From positions 1 to 12,171 of the forward strand of contig JAKIXL010000032.1 of NCBI GenBank assembly GCA_022709105.1: 12,171 bases of DNA. Reading direction: 5' to 3'. The notes beneath the pieces are model-generated. The model had not been told where the DNA came from. It did no database searches and saw only the letters and a list, made by a program, of their open reading frames with translations. This stretch comes from Thermoplasmatota archaeon. GTDB taxonomy: Archaea > Thermoplasmatota > Thermoplasmata > Methanomassiliicoccales > Methanomassiliicoccaceae. The translations under genes were made by a program, and so were the position numbers. Position 1 is the stretch's first letter, and every line of letters starts with the position of its first letter. Shown piece after piece: positions 5,496-12,004 of the stretch.

Positions 5496-7298
5496 TCAGA
5501 AGTAGTACCAGATGCTGGCATATTCCGAGATGTCCTCTGACCTCTCATGCAGGCGCTCCAGGTAGCTCAGGATGGGAACGTCGCGGTAAACGTAGGTCGG
5601 AGCCGAAACGATGTTCTTTTCCCATGGATGGAACTCGTATATCCTCTCGCCCTGGGGAGAGATCATGATCAGATCATGGTTCTGCCAGTTGGTCAGGTTG
5701 TTCTTGCCCAGAGCGGGGATGTTGAACACCGGGACGTCCGTGCGCGCGAGCCCGGGTACCATTCTGGCCTCCTCCTTGCGCTCTTGCAGGATACGAGCGA
5801 TGGGCACCCGGTACCACGTGGTCTCCTCCTTCCCCTTGGTATTGAATGTATAGTAGGGATCCACCCCGATCTGCTTGAGCAGGAGGCGCAGTGCGACCGT
5901 TTCGAACCTTCGGCTGTTCTCTATGGTGAATACCTGTTGATTGTATGCAGAGAGACCGTTCCTGCGAACGCGGCGTATGGACTCCATCGCCTCTGGCGTG
6001 ACCTCATAGGGATGCTCGAAGTGAGTGACCAGGCAGACCTCTCGTCTTATGGGGTCGTTGAACTCGCCCAGCATATTGACGAGGTGGTCGGTGAACCGCA
6101 TCGGGAGGACCACCGGCAGGCGGGTCCCGAACCTTACTCGCTTGATATGCTCAATGCCGGCGACGCGATCGAGCAGCCGCTCAAGCCGCTCATCGGAGAG
6201 CAGGAGCGGGTCGCCGCCGGTGATCAGCATCTCGGAGACCATCGGATGCTCCTCGAACCACTCGATGGCCTCCTTCATCTTGGTCTCCGTGGCCAAAGCT
6301 TCCGGGCTGAGCACCTCGTCTATCTCCCAGTTCCTCTGGCAGTAGACGCAGATCTGGGCGCAGCTGTTGTACGGCTTCAGGATGGCGATCATGGGGTAGC
6401 GCCGGGTCACCAGGTCGATGGGCGAGGTGTCGCCCTCCCGCATGAAGTCCAGCGATCCCCTGCCCCTGCTGTCGAGGATCCCTTGGACGTAGCTCAGCGG
6501 AGGAATGACCTGGGCCCTGACCGCATGGTCATGCTGCCGGTGGGGCTCGTAGTCTATCAATGACAGGTAGTACGGTGTGATGCCGAACGGTACATGGTTC
6601 TTCACTGCCAGATCGATGGCCTCTCTTTCCTCGGCAGTAAGCTCTATAAGTCCCTCGAGATCACTGGCCTTCTTCCGTACATGCCGGAGCTGCCACCGAT
6701 GGTCGTTCCAGTCCTCCTCGCTTGCTCCCAGCTCGTTCATGATGCGCCTTCGGTTCGCCTCCCTGCGCTCGATCACCTCGGGGTCAAGTCCAGTGGGGTA
6801 GGAGTCGATCTTCTCGTAGCACCTAGCGGACAGCACGTCCAAGAAATCGGAGCGGACCCTGGCGGCCTCACGCCCGAAGCTGCTGGTGAAATCGGGCGAT
6901 CCCTCAGTGGCCATTCCCGACGAGCCGACCGCTCCCTTGACGATATGGTAGAAATCGACGAACAGCGCCCGGTCCTCGGCCCTAAGCTCCGGGCCGTGGA
7001 CGATGCGGACCATCTCCGCCAGTGTGCTGCACCCGGCCGCCTTCTCGTTCCTCGCCGATATAAGGTTACGGAGCGCCAGGATGCAGAACAGCGCGCTCAC
7101 CCGTTCCAAGGCATCCACGTCGCAGGATGGGGAATGATAGGAGAGTTCCAGGTGGTGAAGATGGTCGAAGGTCCTTGCCCTGATGTCCTCCAGGTCATCG
7201 TTCGATGAAAGAAGGTCGAATAGCGTTGGGTCATATCGCCTCAGGTGCTCCACTTGGATCGATCCTAGGATCGACGCTCCATCGATGCCCGCATTCAT
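5496..7298 (-). CDS. Long KamA (lysine 2,3-aminomutase)-family radical SAM protein
   Basis: A radical SAM enzyme related to PLP-dependent lysine 2,3-aminomutase. With the start at 7298 it has 600 residues, well above the roughly 400 of classical KamA/AblA; the extra length is an N-terminal, largely helical and charged region of about 250-300 residues. The cluster motif is C-x3-C-x2-C (C313, C317, C320, in CAQICVYC), SAM binding is GGDP (361-364), and PALGKNNLTN (K532) sits where aminomutases carry the PLP lysine. It probably shifts or isomerises an amino group by radical chemistry, but the substrate is unknown and no acetyltransferase (AblB) neighbour is present. The open frame extends to an ATG at 7454. 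I prefer 7298 because GGTGA precedes it and the 52 upstream codons are AT-richer and not domain-like. Starts at 7331, 7352 or 7409 remain possible. Confidence 0.8.
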   Translation of the reverse strand: MNAGIDGASILGSIQVEHLRRYDPTLFDLLSSNDDLEDIRARTFDHLHHLELSYHSPSCDVDALERVSALFCILALRNLISARNEKAAGCSTLAEMVRIVHGPELRAEDRALFVDFYHIVKGAVGSSGMATEGSPDFTSSFGREAARVRSDFLDVLSARCYEKIDSYPTGLDPEVIERREANRRRIMNELGASEEDWNDHRWQLRHVRKKASDLEGLIELTAEEREAIDLAVKNHVPFGITPYYLSLIDYEPHRQHDHAVRAQVIPPLSYVQGILDSRGRGSLDFMREGDTSPIDLVTRRYPMIAILKPYNSCAQICVYCQRNWEIDEVLSPEALATETKMKEAIEWFEEHPMVSEMLITGGDPLLLSDERLERLLDRVAGIEHIKRVRFGTRLPVVLPMRFTDHLVNMLGEFNDPIRREVCLVTHFEHPYEVTPEAMESIRRVRRNGLSAYNQQVFTIENSRRFETVALRLLLKQIGVDPYYTFNTKGKEETTWYRVPIARILQERKEEARMVPGLARTDVPVFNIPALGKNNLTNWQNHDLIMISPQGERIYEFHPWEKNIVSAPTYVYRDVPILSYLERLHERSEDISEYASIWYYF

Positions 7299-7583
7299 GT
7301 TCTCACCCGTTCCCCGATGCTTCTCATCCATCGCTAGTCGCTCATTTCGCATGTCATCCCTTCTGACCCTGTGAGCCGCAATCTGAAAAGAATGGCCTCT
7401 CAGGTCCATCTTTAGATACCGCTCATCATATTTCCCATTTTCACCAGTAAGCATGGGTTCTTGCTATGGAAAGATGAGATGACCTAGACGATCTGCCAGC
7501 CCCAGGCCGTTCTGCCCGCTGAGCGCTATGGAGATGGTGCGGCTGTACAAAAATTCATATATGGTCATCGGGTTGAGCGCTAC
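7299..7583. other. Divergent intergenic region between the KamA-like gene and tRNA-Val
   Basis: The part from 7299 to 7454 is open in the KamA frame but reads as leader DNA: it is AT-richer than the gene and contains TATA-like GGTATCTAAA (minus strand, near 7411-7420). The rest carries the tRNA promoter. I see no further gene. Confidence 0.4.
7554..7563 (+). promoter_or_regulatory. TATA box of tRNA-Val
   Basis: TTCATATATG follows an A-run and is centred about 26 nt before the first base of the tRNA, the standard archaeal promoter distance. Confidence 0.6.
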
Positions 7584-7656
7584 GGGCTCATGGTCTAGCG
7601 GTTATGACGTCTCCCTCACACGGAGGAGACCGCCGGTTCGAATCCGGCTGAGCCCA
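7584..7656 (+). tRNA. tRNA-Val (anticodon CAC)
   Basis: All four arms fold. The acceptor GGGCTCA (7584-7590) pairs fully with TGAGCCC (7649-7655), and A7656 is the discriminator. The D arm starts GTCT and closes on GAC. The anticodon stem TCTCC (7610-7614) pairs with GGAGG (7622-7626), with one U-G wobble. The loop CTCACAC places CAC at 7617-7619, reading valine GTG codons. The variable loop has 5 nt (7627-7631). The T arm is GCCGG-TTCGAAT-CCGGC (7632-7648). There is no intron, and CCA is not encoded. A T-rich stretch at about 7665-7690 may end the transcript. Confidence 0.96.
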
Positions 7657-8316
7657 CTCATCCTTCTATCCAGATTATTATTTGAAAATTCTGGCCCTGT
7701 TGCAGAACCCTAACGACCAAAGCCACTGGAATACAGTAGGTCGGATCAGGTCGAACGGAGCGCGCTTGACCCGGACCTCGTTTTTCCTATAGTCCTTCGT
7801 TCAGCATTTGATCGGTACTCGAGAAGCGCGGAGATCACGCTGAACGCCGTTTCGGCGCGCGCTCGCTTGGCGTACAGGCCAAGCAGGGAGTGGCCTCGTA
7901 CCTCGGAACCCGGATCTATTACGAGATAGAGAGCATGGGCGCGCGCCTGAACATCAGCCTGGACCCGGACCGGATGTACGAGAAAGGAGAGTCGATCTGC
8001 ATCAGGTCGCCCCTTCAAAGATTTGGGCGGTCAGACGCGACGGCAAAACAGCCTGCGGCGACAGGGCGATATTGCAAGGCCTATTGCCGTACAGTGCCAC
8101 GGCCGCCTAGGCCATCGAACGGAAGGCCGCCTGTGGAGCGGCCTGCGGAGGGGCAGGGACGCTGGGCTTGTAGCGAACGTCAGGGCCGTGAGGGCGGGCA
8201 TGAGGGTCATGGGCATTGTGAGGGACCGGTCGGCGTTCGCGCCACGAAGCCTCATGAGCGGCCTCGCAATCTATTTCCGTCCTCCCGTCATCCAAGGTCT
8301 CCGATGCGGAGGCAAT
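7657..8316. other. Gene-poor region between tRNA-Val and the hydantoinase-like gene
   Basis: These 660 bases hold one possible gene relic (listed separately) and the ribosome site of the next gene. The frame of the downstream enzyme stays open upstream to 8023, but the extra 98 residues are Arg-rich and match no domain of the family, so I treat them as non-coding. A weak AT-rich element (CAATCTATTT, about 8268-8277) could be part of the promoter. Confidence 0.4.
7810..8034 (+). pseudogene. Possible relic of a TOBE-like domain (ABC transporter ATPase C-terminus)
   Basis: The frame opened after the stop at 7809 reads a protein-like stretch between about 7890 and 8030: YLGTRIYYEIESMGARLNIS followed by DPDRMYEKGES and a closing RF. 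The order YLG, alternating hydrophobic strand, DPDR, KGE-hydrophobic strand, RF recalls the TOBE domain that ends PotA/MalK-type transporter ATPases. Beyond about 8034 the frame becomes low-complexity Arg/Gly/Pro. Just upstream a different frame looks more coding-like (ITLNAVSARARLAYR), which would fit a frameshift. No ATPase core or permease is near. It could also be a chance open frame or a short unknown protein starting at GTG 7890. Confidence 0.25.
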
Positions 8317-10290
8317 ATGGCCGTTCCCGGCCCTGATAGGATCATAGGCCTGGGGGTCGACACCGGAGGCACCTTCACCGACGCGGCGGTCGTGGACATG
8401 ACCTCGCGAAAGGTCATGGCCCGTTGCAAGTTCCCCACTAGCCATGATGATCTGATGAGGGCCCTCCACCTGTCCATCGACGAGACCATCGAACTCAGCG
8501 AGGTCCCCGCTTCCAGGATAGACATCGTCTCCGTCTCCACCACCTTGGCCACCAATGCCATCCTCGAGGGCAAGGGGGGCGATGTAGGCCTCATCGGCAT
8601 CGGGTGGAGACCCCAGGAGGGGTGGGCGCTGGGGGCCAGGAACCAGGCGTTCATCCGCGGAGGCCACGATCCCAACGGGAGGCCGGTGGACGCCCTGGAC
8701 CTGAACGAGGTCAAGGCGGCGATAGACGCGGTCGGAGAGGGGGCCGATGCGCTGGCCATATCCGGCCTGTTCAGCGTGAACAACCCCAGCCATGAGAACG
8801 AGATCAAACGGATGGCCATGGAGCGCACCGGCCTTCCGGCGGTCGTCGGGCACGATCTCACAGGGGAGCTGGGCATCTACGAGCGCACCGTGACCGCGGT
8901 CCTCAACGCCAGGCTCATCCCATCGATAGTGGAGTTCCTGGACGGTACGGTCGGCTCCCTCCGGGCGCGGGGCGTGGAATGCCCGGTGATGGTGGCCAAG
9001 GGGGACGGGAGCCTGATGAGCGTGGAGGCGGCCAGGGAGCGGCCGATCGAGACCATCCTCTCCGGCCCGGCGGCCAGCGCGGTGGGCGGGATGTTCCTCT
9101 CCGGAGAGAGGGACTGCATCGTGATCGATATGGGCGGTACGTCCACCGACATCGCCCTGCTGCACAACGGCCGGTCCGGCGTGTCCGAGGAGGGCACGAC
9201 CATCGGAGGGTGGCGAACCAGGGTGCAGACGACGGACATGCGGACCTGCGCCATGGGCGGCGATTCCGAGATCTACTCGGAAAAGCACGAGGTCCGCATC
9301 GGCCCGGAGAGAGCCGTCCCTCTGTGCATGGCCTCATTGGAGCATCCCGGCCTCATCGACCGATTAAGGTCCTCTGGCAATTACCGCTTCTATAGGGTGA
9401 GCAGAGAAGCCATCAATGGTTTGTCCTCCGGAGAGAGGGCCATCCATGAGCGCCTGCGCTCTCTTGGGCCGCAGACGCTGGATGAGCTGCGGGTCGGTCT
9501 GCCCGAGGTGCTGTTCGTTGACGATCATCTGCACTCCCTTATCAGGCGAGGCCTGGTGGTGAGGCTGGGCTTCACGCCGACCGACCTGCTGCACGTCCTT
9601 GGGAGATATGTCAAGGGAGATGCCGCTGCCTCGGAGGCCGCCCTAGGCATGATCGCCGCCTCCCTGGCCAAGAGCAAGGAGGTCATGGCCGACGAGCTCT
9701 TGGGCCGGATAGTGTCCAACATCTCAGAGGAGGTTCTGAAGATGGCCTTGTTCGGGAACGCTAGGGTGGACGTTGATGACAGCGGCTACAGGAGGCTCAT
9801 GGACCTGTTGACCGGAGCAAGGAAGGCTCAGGTCGTGGACCCCAGACCGGTCCTCGACCGGCCGATCATCGGTGTGGGGGCACCTGCGGGAGCGTTCATA
9901 CCCCTGGTCGGCGCAAGGCTCGGGGCCAGGACGGTCCTGCCTGCCGATCATGACGTAGGCAACGCGGTGGGAGCGGTCACGGGCAAGATATGCGAGTTCG
10001 CCAAGGTAACGGTCGTTCCGATGAACGACCGATTTCACACCTACTCTCCGCTGGGCGTCCCCATATCCCATCCCACCATGGACGCCGCGCTCGATAGCGC
10101 CAAGCGCATCGTCTCGGAGATCATAACCCGCAAGGCCAAGGCCTCGGGGGCCAACGGAAACATCGAGATCAGCATCGAGATGGATGAGGTCAAGGCGATC
10201 GTCGGCCATCCAGTGGCGCAAGAGGTCATCTCCCACATCGATGTCCGTGGCTTTGGCATCGCAGAGCCGGACCTTGCGCGCAGGCCATGA
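8317..10290 (+). CDS. Hydantoinase/oxoprolinase (HyuA)-family protein
   Basis: A 657-residue ASKHA-fold protein of the hydantoinase A/5-oxoprolinase family, whose members hydrolyse or carboxylate cyclic amides and ketones with ATP. The two nucleotide-binding motifs are visible: VDTGGTFTDAAV (from D15) and IDMGGTSTDIALL (D271-D278), plus SVSTTLATNAILEGKGG, ILSGPAASAVGG and the C-terminal GAPAGAF and GNAVGAVTGK. A middle stretch (about residues 370-430) reads like a small helical or winged module ending in FTPTDLLHVLGRY, seen in many relatives. The ATG at 8317 is preceded by GGAGG (8308-8312) with 4 nt spacing and gives a normal N-terminus. No HyuB partner follows; the next gene is convergent and 57 nt away. 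The substrate cannot be told from sequence. Confidence 0.9.
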   Translation: MAVPGPDRIIGLGVDTGGTFTDAAVVDMTSRKVMARCKFPTSHDDLMRALHLSIDETIELSEVPASRIDIVSVSTTLATNAILEGKGGDVGLIGIGWRPQEGWALGARNQAFIRGGHDPNGRPVDALDLNEVKAAIDAVGEGADALAISGLFSVNNPSHENEIKRMAMERTGLPAVVGHDLTGELGIYERTVTAVLNARLIPSIVEFLDGTVGSLRARGVECPVMVAKGDGSLMSVEAARERPIETILSGPAASAVGGMFLSGERDCIVIDMGGTSTDIALLHNGRSGVSEEGTTIGGWRTRVQTTDMRTCAMGGDSEIYSEKHEVRIGPERAVPLCMASLEHPGLIDRLRSSGNYRFYRVSREAINGLSSGERAIHERLRSLGPQTLDELRVGLPEVLFVDDHLHSLIRRGLVVRLGFTPTDLLHVLGRYVKGDAAASEAALGMIAASLAKSKEVMADELLGRIVSNISEEVLKMALFGNARVDVDDSGYRRLMDLLTGARKAQVVDPRPVLDRPIIGVGAPAGAFIPLVGARLGARTVLPADHDVGNAVGAVTGKICEFAKVTVVPMNDRFHTYSPLGVPISHPTMDAALDSAKRIVSEIITRKAKASGANGNIEISIEMDEVKAIVGHPVAQEVISHIDVRGFGIAEPDLARRP

Positions 10291-10347
10291 GGGAGCGGTC
10301 GGACGCTTCCGCTCGATGCAACTCCCCTGCCCTCCCGGCACGCGCCC

Positions 10348-10905
10348 TCAGGCTACCAGCAGCTCGGCCTGTCTCAGCTCCTCGGCGAGCTTTTCGACCG
10401 CGACCCCAACGTCCTCAGGTCTCCTCGCGCCGGTGCACACCAGTCTCCCGGACCCGAACAGCAGGATGACGACCTTGGGATCGTCCATGCGGTAGACCAG
10501 GCCGGGGAACACCTCCGGCTCGTACTCCACCCGCTCCAGGCCCAAGGTGATGACCACCGATGCCAGGTTGATCGGGCTCTCCAGGTTGGAGGAGGCCACT
10601 ATGTTCTGCACCTCCACAGTCGGCGATCTCTCGACCTTGACCCCTGCCGCCCGCACGCTCTCGGTGACCTTGTCGACCGCGATCTGCACATGCTTCAGCG
10701 TCTTCGCGCCGGTGCACACCAGCTTGCCGCTGCGGAACAGGAGGGTGGCGGTCTTGGGGTTCTTCAGCCGGAATACCAGCCCGGGGAACGATTCAGGATT
10801 GTACTCCGATCCAGGCATGGACTGGACCAGCTTGCTGAGGTCAAGCTCGCATCCGAGGCTCGCGGACGCCACTATGTTCTGTATCTCGTAGTTGGTAATA
10901 TCTAT
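10348..10905 (-). CDS. tbp: TATA-box binding protein (TBP)
   Basis: The archaeal general transcription factor that binds TATA boxes and recruits TFB and RNA polymerase. Two direct repeats of about 90 residues form the saddle. Each has a NIVAS strand, an EYNPE/EYEPE-x-FPGLV turn, an LLF-SG(K/R)LVCTGA strand and a helix (KHVQIAVDKV, EDVGVAVEKL). There is no acidic tail. The start is unusual. The first standard codon in frame is GTG at 10872, but this is the Val of NIVAS, so starting there would delete the first strand. Upstream to an in-frame TAG, codons read IDITNYEIQNIV with no ATG, GTG or TTG. I extend to ATA at 10905, about 29 nt after the TATA box, which fits a leaderless mRNA and a family-like N-terminus; this start is inferred. 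It is convergent with the hydantoinase-like gene. Confidence 0.9.
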   Translation of the reverse strand: MDITNYEIQNIVASASLGCELDLSKLVQSMPGSEYNPESFPGLVFRLKNPKTATLLFRSGKLVCTGAKTLKHVQIAVDKVTESVRAAGVKVERSPTVEVQNIVASSNLESPINLASVVITLGLERVEYEPEVFPGLVYRMDDPKVVILLFGSGRLVCTGARRPEDVGVAVEKLAEELRQAELLVA

Positions 10906-10930
10906 GCCCCGAGGCGGGTAGGTACTTCCC

Positions 10931-10937
10931 TATATAA
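10931..10937 (-). promoter_or_regulatory. TATA box of the tbp gene
   Basis: TTATATA on the minus strand is a near-ideal archaeal TATA box in GC-rich surroundings. It predicts transcription starting around 10905-10910, that is, at or just before the ATA codon proposed as the tbp start. TBP would thus bind its own promoter. Confidence 0.6.
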
Positions 10938-11440
10938 GCCGGAAGTGCCTGCCTTCATCCCGATCGTCGGACGTTCGGCCCTTTTCATCCACATAGTTCG
11001 AGTTTTTTACCTGCGCCCGCAGGTTGCAGGTCGCGCCCGACCCGTGGTGGAGGAGCTGTCACGCACCCATGGTTCGGCCTTATGGCCGAGCACGGAGAAA
11101 GCCATCGGAAGAAGGACAAGACCATGGGGCTAAACATCGGCCTCAAGTACTGTGGCTGCGAGGTCATCGCTCCCCTTATGATCAAGCTCGCCAGGAAGCA
11201 CGTGCTGCCCGTCGGACGCCCTGGACGGCCGGTAGCATGATGGTGATAGGGAACTTCCGGTGCATCGAAGGAGGGCTTCTCGCACTGTCCGCCCCCGCTT
11301 CACCTTTCCATCAAAGCCCTTCAGCTCCACGTTCTTGTCCTTTCTAAAGGAGGAAGCCTTTAGCAATAATTGGGCGAGCGTCATCCATCGGTCGACCCCT
11401 TGGCCCTGGCCTCTCTTAGGACTGTTCCGAACGAGCACCG
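10938..11440. other. Gene-poor region upstream of tbp, with hairpins
   Basis: No convincing gene is seen. Hairpins readable here are ACCTGC-GCCC-GCAGGT (11009-11024, right after T6), TCGGCC-TTAT-GGCCGA (11074-11089) and CTAAAGG-AGGAAG-CCTTTAG (11344-11363). A short frame at 11125 begins MGLNIGLKYCGCEV, then loses any protein-like character, and the neighbouring frame continues with PYDQARQEAR. That could be a frameshifted relic but is too short to name. The long minus frame at 11130-11468 has no motif or start signal. Confidence 0.4.
11072..11091. repeat. Hairpin-forming inverted repeat in the tbp upstream region
   Basis: GTTCGGCC pairs with GGCCGAGC (7 Watson-Crick pairs and one wobble) around a TTAT loop. 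It belongs to no visible gene. Its strand and role are unknown. Confidence 0.3.
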
Positions 11441-11686
11441 ATGCCATTACGGCACATGGATGTTGCATGTGCCATGGATTTCAGTGCTCGGGCCTCCTAC
11501 GAGCCGCCGGAGGAGAACGGGCCTCTGGAGGCGCTCAAAGACCGCTTCCAGTTCCACTATCACATCGGCCGTGCGCAGGACAGGGCCAGCATCGTGGAAA
11601 AGGCCACAGGCCCCATCTTGCCATATACTTTGGTGGTGCGGGCACCTGGACAAGAAGACCGGATCATAAAAATGTTAGATAGATGA
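11441..11686 (+). pseudogene. Possible relic of a MoxR/CbbQ-like AAA+ ATPase
   Basis: An 81-codon open frame. Its middle reads FSARASYEPPEENGPLEALKDRF followed in sense by FHYHIGRAQDRASIVEKA, shown here only as a pattern: sensor-1-like strand, a short loop, (L)xEALxDRF, an aromatic-rich strand, then a charged helix. This order is characteristic of the region around sensor 1 and the arginine finger in MoxR/CbbQ/GvpN-type AAA+ proteins. There is no Walker A or B upstream, a TAG closes the frame at 11417, and no ribosome site precedes the ATG. The last 25 residues do not fit the family. I read it as a decayed fragment; a chance resemblance or an unknown small protein is possible. Confidence 0.27.
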
Positions 11687-11753
11687 CGAAGCCCGCTGCC
11701 GCTGCGGCGATCTCTATGGCAATACAAAGGATGGTGATGACAAGCTTGCTCAT
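11664..11753 (-). CDS. Possible 29-residue single-span membrane peptide
   Basis: On the minus strand an ATG at 11753, six bases or fewer after a GGGAGGG ribosome site, opens a 29-codon frame ending in TGA. The product begins MSKLVITILCIAIEI and ends GFVIYLTFL. After the Lys at position 3 it is almost wholly hydrophobic, with one Glu in the middle, enough for one membrane crossing. It is too short for usual gene finders. TATA-like elements on the same strand exist upstream (CCTATAAGG near 11858-11866). It overlaps the end of the relic frame on the other strand. Composition and ribosome site are suggestive, but homology is untested. Confidence 0.33.
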   Translation of the reverse strand: MSKLVITILCIAIEIAAAAAGFVIYLTFL

Positions 11754-11834
11754 GGCCCTCCCGCCGAACCTTCTCTCAGAGGGCCGGCTATCTAATCCTT
11801 ACCAACGTTCCTGCGTCTCCGGGAGAACCATGTT

Positions 11835-11842
11835 GATATATC
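11835..11842 (+). promoter_or_regulatory. TATA-like element upstream of ADH synthase leader
   Basis: GATATATC predicts a start near 11864, giving ADH synthase a leader of about 140 nt that includes the mini-ORF and hairpin. A second candidate, CTTATAGG at 11859-11866, would start the RNA inside the mini-ORF instead. The choice decides whether the leader peptide is real. Confidence 0.33.
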
Positions 11843-11874
11843 CGGGCGTGCTTTTCCCTTATAGGTTGGAACAA

Positions 11875-11940
11875 ATGAGCTGCCGTGGCGTCGCCCATCT
11901 CTCATCGGTGCGGTCCTTCAGCTCCAGCTTTGTTTTTTGA
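11875..11940 (+). CDS. Possible leader peptide (21 residues) ahead of ADH synthase
   Basis: ATG at 11875 to TGA at 11938-11940 encodes 21 residues starting MSCRGVAHL and ending SFSSSFVF. Three of the last seven sense codons are Phe (TTC, TTT, TTT). The stop lies one base before a strong hairpin, and an aromatic-biosynthesis gene follows. That layout recalls amino-acid leader peptides. Against it, the ribosome site is poor, the Phe codons partly come from a single T-run, and such attenuation is not established in archaea. Confidence 0.22.
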   Translation: MSCRGVAHLSSVRSFSSSFVF

Positions 11941-11941
11941 C

Positions 11942-11968
11942 GGCCTGCGCGTGAGCACGCGGCAGGCC
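11942..11968 (+). promoter_or_regulatory. Strong GC-rich hairpin in the ADH synthase leader
   Basis: GGCCTGC (11942-11948) pairs with GCAGGCC (11962-11968). GCGTG (11949-11953) continues the stem against CACGC (11956-11960), leaving one bulged G and a very tight loop. It is the strongest stem in the window. A run of six T (11933-11938, after GCTTTG) comes before it rather than after, so it is not a normal intrinsic terminator for plus-strand RNA. It sits 36 nt before the ADH synthase ATG and probably influences the leader. Confidence 0.5.
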
Positions 11969-12004
11969 TGATCGTTCCATCCTTCGAACACGAGGTGAAA
12001 TGGC

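Noticed and set aside
4934..5540. Plus-strand open frames over hsp20 and its promoter
   Set aside because: They are antisense shadows of an unmistakable Hsp20 gene.
8023..8316. N-terminal 98-residue extension of the hydantoinase-like protein
   Set aside because: The added sequence is Arg-rich with no family match, while ATG 8317 has a proper GGAGG and starts right before the conserved VDTGGTFTD region.
11130..11468. 112-residue minus-strand frame
   Set aside because: Part of it (around KNVELKGFDGKVKRGRTV) looks protein-like, but there is no start signal or family match and the rest is unlike a folded protein; recorded only as a doubtful frame.
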